64,000 bases of DNA from the NCBI GenBank assembly GCA_024363285.1, contig AP024710.1, forward strand, positions 2,698,001 to 2,762,000, given 5' to 3'. The notes beneath the pieces are model-generated. The model was not told the DNA's origin. It was given only the letters and a program-made list of their open reading frames with translations, and did no database searches. This DNA is from Leptolinea sp. HRD-7 (GTDB lineage Bacteria; Chloroflexota; Anaerolineae; Anaerolineales; Anaerolineaceae). Of this stretch, positions 57,770-64,000 are shown piece after piece; position 1 is the first letter of the stretch; every line of letters starts with the position of its first letter. Both the position numbers and the translations under genes were made by a program.

Positions 57770-59614
57770 CTATTCATCCCAGTCCCAACCGCCACCACGT
57801 TTGTGTTTTTTGACAACTGTGGTCATATCGCGATCAGGATCATAAGTCAATTCAACATGTTTCTGTTTCTTCTTTTTTGAACTCTTTTTCGTCAGGTCTT
57901 CAATTTCTTCATCTTCTTCAACTGAAACATCCGGAGCGGTAAATGTCTCGGATTTCATCGCGAATAATTGATCAAAAGAGACCTCTTCTTCAGGCTCAAC
58001 CTGTTCCTGAACATCACTGGGTGTTTCTGCGACAGATGTATCAGTCGCCAGATTGTCAGAAGAAGGCACTTCAGCAGAAGTAACCGAAACCACATTCTCT
58101 GATGCCTGAACGGCTGGTATAGCCGAAAGGCTATTCATCAAATTCTGAATTTCCTGCATGGCGCGAGGACCAATTCCTTGAAGTTTCAGAATTGAATCGG
58201 GAGAAGTTCGGAATGTATACGCGAGATCTCGAACGGTTAAAATACTTGCTTCCTGGAGCAGATATGTTACATGTTCGGGTAAACCGGAATCCAGTATGTC
58301 GACTTCCAATTTTTCCGCGGGAATATCCTGAAGTATCTCCGTAACTTTTTTGTCTTCCACTGAAATAACCGGTTGCAAGTGTTTCAAAGCACGTCGTTCG
58401 ACACGATCCACAAATTTGGTCATAACGTCGTAATCTTCCGGAGGAAGCGGGCGTCCATCGGCTTTTTTGGCCAACATGGCTTCAATCACCGGGATCATGT
58501 CTTGCTCAGCTTCTGCCATTTCTTTATACGAGTCATCATTGCTCAGTCTGTTTAGAGCATCACTGGCTGCTTCCGGCAAGCTCTTGATGTCAATACGCCA
58601 GCCGGTCAACTTGGCGGCAAGGCGCGCGTTCTGGCCGTCACGTCCAATAGCTAGACTCAGTTGGTCTTCAGGAACAACAACTGTGGCTGTTTTGCCATTT
58701 TCTGACATTTCATTCAGATAGACGCCGCTGACTCGGGCAGGGGAAATTGCTTTCGCAATGTATACCGCCGGATCGTTGCTCCATTCGATAACATCGATCT
58801 TTTCGTCATGAAGTTCACGAACAATCGCCTGGATACGAACCCCGCGAATACCCACGCAGGCTCCAACAGGATCAATTCCAGCTTGAGCGGCCGATACAGC
58901 CACTTTGGCGCGTTGACCGGGTTCGCGTGCGATGGAGCGAATTTCGACGACACCATGGAAAATTTCAGGGACTTCGTTTTCCAGCAAACGGCGAAGGAAA
59001 TTTCGGTGGGTTCTAGACAGAATGATCTGCGGTCCACGCTGAGAATCTTTTACTTCGGAGATTAACGCACGAACACGATCATGGATTCGGAAACGTTCAC
59101 CGCCGATCATTTCTTTACGCGGCATGGTGCCTTCGGCCTTCATTTCCAGACCAATGGTCAAACCCTGTGCGCCAACAGCCTGAACGACACCGGATACGAT
59201 CTCCCCAAGTTGTTTTTCGTAAAAACCTAATTGTGACTGACGCTCGGCATCACGAATTCTTTGTTGAATAACCTGACGAGCAGTCTGGGCCGCTACACGT
59301 CCAAAATCTTTGGGAGTTGATTCAACCAGTACCATACTGCCGAGTTCAGCAGAAGGATTAACTTTTTGAGCAATCTCCAGGTTGACTTCAGTTCGCTCAT
59401 CTTGAGTTTCTTCAACGACTTCTTTTTCCGCGAAAATGGTCACCTGTCCGGTGTCCGGGTCAATCCGCGCTTCAATCAACTGGGCATTAGAAGCATTTAC
59501 TGCCCTTCTATAAGCGGAAACCATTGCCGATTCAAGTGCTTGAAGGATGACTTCCTTGGGTAATTGTTTTTCTTCGAGTACTTCATTGAAAGCCAGTGTG
59601 AATTCGTTTTTCAT
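57770..59614 (-). CDS. nusA: Transcription termination/antitermination factor NusA
   Basis: 614 residues. NusA N-terminal domain (1-125), S1 domain (about 133-200), two KH domains (about 205-345, with [20 protein letters not shown] and [20 protein letters not shown]). Then a helical segment with helix-hairpin-helix character (about 440-500: [32 protein letters not shown]) and an acidic, then Lys-rich tail ending in [13 protein letters not shown]. First gene of a leftward operon with its own promoter. rimP, which usually comes first in this operon, is not here. Confidence 0.96.
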   Translation of the reverse strand: MKNEFTLAFNEVLEEKQLPKEVILQALESAMVSAYRRAVNASNAQLIEARIDPDTGQVTIFAEKEVVEETQDERTEVNLEIAQKVNPSAELGSMVLVESTPKDFGRVAAQTARQVIQQRIRDAERQSQLGFYEKQLGEIVSGVVQAVGAQGLTIGLEMKAEGTMPRKEMIGGERFRIHDRVRALISEVKDSQRGPQIILSRTHRNFLRRLLENEVPEIFHGVVEIRSIAREPGQRAKVAVSAAQAGIDPVGACVGIRGVRIQAIVRELHDEKIDVIEWSNDPAVYIAKAISPARVSGVYLNEMSENGKTATVVVPEDQLSLAIGRDGQNARLAAKLTGWRIDIKSLPEAASDALNRLSNDDSYKEMAEAEQDMIPVIEAMLAKKADGRPLPPEDYDVMTKFVDRVERRALKHLQPVISVEDKKVTEILQDIPAEKLEVDILDSGLPEHVTYLLQEASILTVRDLAYTFRTSPDSILKLQGIGPRAMQEIQNLMNSLSAIPAVQASENVVSVTSAEVPSSDNLATDTSVAETPSDVQEQVEPEEEVSFDQLFAMKSETFTAPDVSVEEDEEIEDLTKKSSKKKKQKHVELTYDPDRDMTTVVKKHKRGGGWDWDE

Positions 59615-59651
59615 TTCTTCGCAGACTCCGAGTTAAACCCGTTACAAACAG

Positions 59652-59675
59652 AAAAGTGGGAGGAAGCCCACTTTT
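59652..59675 (-). promoter_or_regulatory. Leader hairpin of nusA operon
   Basis: AAAAGTGGG and CCCACTTTT pair over 9 bp, about 40 bases into the probable transcript and just before nusA. On the minus strand it is followed by CTGTTT. It may be an attenuator; NusA operons are commonly autoregulated in this region. Confidence 0.45.
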
Positions 59676-59706
59676 CAAGGACGACAAAATAGCTAAAAGC
59701 TACATT

Positions 59707-59735
59707 ATTTTAGCATAGCCGAACATCTTTGGCAA
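59707..59735 (-). promoter_or_regulatory. Promoter of nusA-infB operon
   Basis: On the minus strand TTGCCA, 17-bp spacer, then TAAAAT. Good spacing and 9 of 12 consensus bases or better. It is about 90 bases upstream of nusA. Confidence 0.7.
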
Positions 59736-60078
59736 GAAGTTTCGGGTATACTTGGTGCAATTCTATTTGATCCACTGATAAGAATCAATATTTTAGGTTT
59801 CATCCCACTGAAGAAATCTTCAATAGGGTGACCATGAAACAGACCTGAAGGATTGGGACATGGATTATTGTGGAAAGAATAACAGTTATCCTCATTAATC
59901 CAATCGGACTGGATCAATGATGTAACAAAGTGATTAAAAGCGGGTGAAAGTAGCTTTTTCAAGATATTCTTATAGACTACAAAATTTATAGATTTTTGTT
60001 TTCTGGTGGTTTTACAAAGGATACACGTCAATTGATTCACATCATACGGAAAAAATATTAGGTCGGAGATACCTGCGG

Positions 60079-61479
60079 ATGTCAAAGAAACAAATAAAGA
60101 GATGGAATTGGCTAAAACAAAATTTTTTCAATTTACTGACTGGATTAATTATATTAATTAGCCTGATATTGCGTATAGGCATTTACGGAGATATGCGTCT
60201 ATCGATAGGAACCAATGATTCTTCTTCGTACTATACACAGGCAAATATTCCATTATTCTCATGGGAAGCCTGGACGGCCCGGAGGTTACCCAGTTATCCA
60301 ATGTTTTTCAGGTTATTTCAGCCTGAGGGTGGATACCCTGACATGATAGCTGTCAGTTACCCGGCAGCACCAGGGGTGGGCGAAAGAGACAAGGTAATTC
60401 AACCTGGGTTTGAGTCAGTTGTTATTGCCCAGGCTGCAATTTCTATGATCTCATGGGTTGTATTTGTATTGGTATTGTGCCGGCATTTGCATATAAAAAT
60501 TTTGAGACCAATAGCAGCCGGCGTTATTCTGTTGTTTGCCTTCTCACCTTCATTGGCTGAGTGGGATTCTATTTTAATGTCTGAGTCATTAAGCTTTTCT
60601 CTTTTCACCCTGATGATGACATTGACCCTTGAATTGTTTTTTCGAATATCCGAAGAAAAAAAGTCAACCACACCTTTGACAAAAATCTTGATGGTTTTAT
60701 GGGCGGTTATTGTTCCGATGTGGGCATTTATGCGCGATTCAAATGCCCAGACTTTAATCATTCTAGTGGTGTTCTTTATTTCATTTTTCCTGATCCCGAG
60801 TATACGAAAAAATATTCCTGTATTTTGGATAGCCGGGATAGGTTTATGGATATTATTCCTTTATAGCTGGTATTCCTACACAACAAGCGCAGCTAACCGA
60901 TGGGCATGGGGCTGGTTTGACATTTATAACCACTGGATAAGCCTGTATCCGGCAAGAAAGCAATTCTTTCTCGATCACGGCATGCCTGATCCATGGACTC
61001 ATGAATGGGTCAAAGAATCTGGTACCAAGACGTATTTCTTATTCTTAGTAAGTCACCCTGGTTTTATGGTAACTGAATTGTTAGGAAGATTGTCAGACGC
61101 TTTCTCTGAAAACATTCAACCTTTCTTCTTTACATACCCCACTTTGCCGAGAAAAATGGTCCTGGCTATAGGTGATATTTTCCATCCATTATCCAGCACC
61201 GCATTTTTCTTTCCAATTTTCGGTGGATTATTAGTAATCATAGCTTCAATCCGCATCTCGCTTAATCGAAACGGACATTGGTTCTGGTTAATAATCTGGT
61301 TAATCAGTATGGTATATGGTCAATATGCAGCCAGTTTCTATGGCGATAGCGGGGGATTGATACGCCACACGCTGGGTGCTGTAGTTTACATGAGAATGAT
61401 GATATGGTTGTTGCCAATTATTCTTGTCGAAATTATCAGCCCGGCAAAGGCTACTAATTTGCGAAGTGTCAAGAAATAA
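60079..61479 (+). CDS. Polytopic membrane protein, possible glycosyltransferase-like
   Basis: 466 residues with GGAG 12 bases before ATG. About ten hydrophobic segments (for example NLLTGLIILISLILRIGIYG, VVIAQAAISMISWVVFVLVL, ILMVLWAVIVPMWAFMR, FFPIFGGLLVIIASI, WLLPIILVEII). A long first outer loop (about 40-110) with acidic and aromatic residues resembles GT39/ArnT-like lipid-linked sugar transferases, but no catalytic motif can be named. It stands alone and ends at a strong terminator. Confidence 0.6.
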   Translation: MSKKQIKRWNWLKQNFFNLLTGLIILISLILRIGIYGDMRLSIGTNDSSSYYTQANIPLFSWEAWTARRLPSYPMFFRLFQPEGGYPDMIAVSYPAAPGVGERDKVIQPGFESVVIAQAAISMISWVVFVLVLCRHLHIKILRPIAAGVILLFAFSPSLAEWDSILMSESLSFSLFTLMMTLTLELFFRISEEKKSTTPLTKILMVLWAVIVPMWAFMRDSNAQTLIILVVFFISFFLIPSIRKNIPVFWIAGIGLWILFLYSWYSYTTSAANRWAWGWFDIYNHWISLYPARKQFFLDHGMPDPWTHEWVKESGTKTYFLFLVSHPGFMVTELLGRLSDAFSENIQPFFFTYPTLPRKMVLAIGDIFHPLSSTAFFFPIFGGLLVIIASIRISLNRNGHWFWLIIWLISMVYGQYAASFYGDSGGLIRHTLGAVVYMRMMIWLLPIILVEIISPAKATNLRSVKK

Positions 61480-61520
61480 AAGAGATTGTTTTTAATTTCT
61501 CTTGTAAATTTAAAAAATTC

Positions 61521-61566
61521 GACGAATAAACGGGGTAAAACCCGTTCATTCGTCTTTTTTTTTCTT
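61521..61566. terminator. Terminator between convergent membrane protein and gyrB
   Basis: GACGAAT-AAACGGG and CCCGTTC-ATTCGTC form a 14-bp stem with one mismatch around GTAAAA. A run of nine T follows on the plus strand and GAATTTTTT on the minus strand, so it works both ways. Confidence 0.92.
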
Positions 61567-61617
61567 ACAAAAGGTTACTTTTCTAAAATTTGGAAAGCCT
61601 ATTTTGTGTAAATTACA

Positions 61618-63546
<1,929 letters not shown>

Positions 63547-63568
63547 TTATTATTAAGTCAAATTGTGT

Positions 63569-64000
63569 TTACAAATTTATGGCAGATTTACCGGTCTGAT
63601 GGAATCTGCTTTCCATCCAGACCAGGCCTTTTCTGTAATAAACGAAGCTTGATGCTATTAGACTGGTGCTGATAAAAGCATGTCCAAAAATGCCAAAAAT
63701 TGTTATCCATGATCTATCAGGAGCCAGACTCCATAGCAGATTCAATCCCTGGTATAGAAGCAACGCAGTCAAAACAAATAAACCTGTTCCTGGAAGAAAA
63801 TTGCGTACCAATCGGATGCTCGTTGTGATTGATTTTATGAGCGATTGTTGTTCCACAAAAACACCATGAGGAGAAAAAACCAGAGGCATCAAAAACCAGA
63901 TCAAAATTAAAAATACAAACAAAAGAACTATTTGACCTAACGTGATTGAAATTAATGATAATAAAGTGACCATCAGCATGGTGGGAAAAATGAACAGCAT
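63569..64000 (-). CDS. Membrane protein, N-terminus probably outside window
   Basis: 143 codons visible, opening with an ATG exactly at the window edge, so the true start may lie further right. Hydrophobic segments: about 2-45 (two helices, LISITLGQIVLLFVFLILIW), 75-92 (GTGLFVLTALLLYQGLNLLW) and 100-120 (ITIFGIFGHAFISTSLIASS). Similar in style to DUF4013-like or polytopic proteins of unknown function. It lies just upstream of gyrB on the same strand. Confidence 0.65.
   Translation of the reverse strand: MLFIFPTMLMVTLLSLISITLGQIVLLFVFLILIWFLMPLVFSPHGVFVEQQSLIKSITTSIRLVRNFLPGTGLFVLTALLLYQGLNLLWSLAPDRSWITIFGIFGHAFISTSLIASSFVYYRKGLVWMESRFHQTGKSAINL

Larger units (their letters stand above)
59615..60078. 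other. Divergent intergenic region upstream of nusA
   Basis: 464 bases without a convincing gene. It holds the nusA promoter (59707-59735), a leader hairpin (59652-59675) and, near the right gene, GGAG at 60064. A minus-strand frame (59705-60085) is open but starts at TTG inside the neighbouring gene and has no ribosome site, so it is not annotated. rimP is absent. Confidence 0.6.

Noticed and set aside
59705..60085. 126-residue minus-strand frame right of nusA
   Set aside because: Starts at TTG inside the next gene, has no ribosome site, untypical composition, and contains the nusA promoter.

Overview
The window joins most of a prophage (about 1 to 34,680) to ordinary chromosome (34,680 to 64,000). 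The host looks like a member of the Chloroflexota, probably class Anaerolineae. This is inferred from secreted proteins with Thr/Pro-rich linkers, a two-domain ThyX-like protein, paired DarA-like cyclic-di-AMP receptors, and the nusA-ylxR-infB-rbfA-nrnA-truB-ribF gene order. No rRNA or other direct taxonomic marker is present, so the placement is tentative.

Prophage, left part (1-13,800). A HIRAN-domain gene runs off the left edge. Next come a LexA/CI-type repressor and a divergent early promoter carrying three copies of an inverted repeat (TTACTA-N3-TAGTAA type). After several small early genes, one of them resembling the Acb2/Tad1 helical-hairpin sponges, there is a 738-bp gene-free stretch that looks like a structured RNA and ends in a tRNA T-arm-like hairpin beside a tyrosine recombinase gene. 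Then follows a PRTRC-like cassette: ParB-like protein, ubiquitin-like protein C, an unknown gene, E2-like protein B, JAB/JAMM protein A and E1/ThiF-like protein. A replication module follows: an initiator with a DnaA-domain-I-like C-terminus and an origin-like block inside its own gene, then SSB. Many small genes end this part.

Prophage, right part (13,800-34,680). A late promoter with a structured leader and terminator precedes lysis-associated membrane proteins, an HNH nuclease, a P27-type small terminase and large terminase, an HK97-type portal, ClpP-like protease and capsid, connectors, the tail tube, a G/GT chaperone pair with a canonical -1 slippery heptamer, tape measure, tail-tip proteins and a C39-like endolysin. 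A second tyrosine recombinase faces the 3' end of tRNA-Val(GAC), the likely attachment site. The layout is that of a siphovirus-like prophage whose left end lies outside the window.

Two dispersed sequence families run through the prophage. One is a 16-bp palindrome TGTTTGCGCGCAAACA (five perfect copies, one interrupted), which has the length and outer arms of bacterial parS; the phage encodes a ParB-like protein, so these may be its binding sites. The other is a GAATCCCCC...CTTCACGAAGGGGG palindromic element that sits in-frame inside several genes.

Chromosome (34,680-64,000). tRNA-Val and tRNA-Ser; a chemotaxis receptor; an RNA uracil methyltransferase; a frameshifted PAS gene; two CBM9-like exported proteins; a YbbN-like thioredoxin/TPR protein; an L,D-transpeptidase and amidase pair; a flavin reductase with an AMMECR1 protein; two c-di-AMP receptor-like proteins; a class A PBP; the ThyX-like protein; the translation/transcription operon read leftward from a good promoter upstream of nusA; a polytopic membrane protein; gyrB; and a partial membrane gene.
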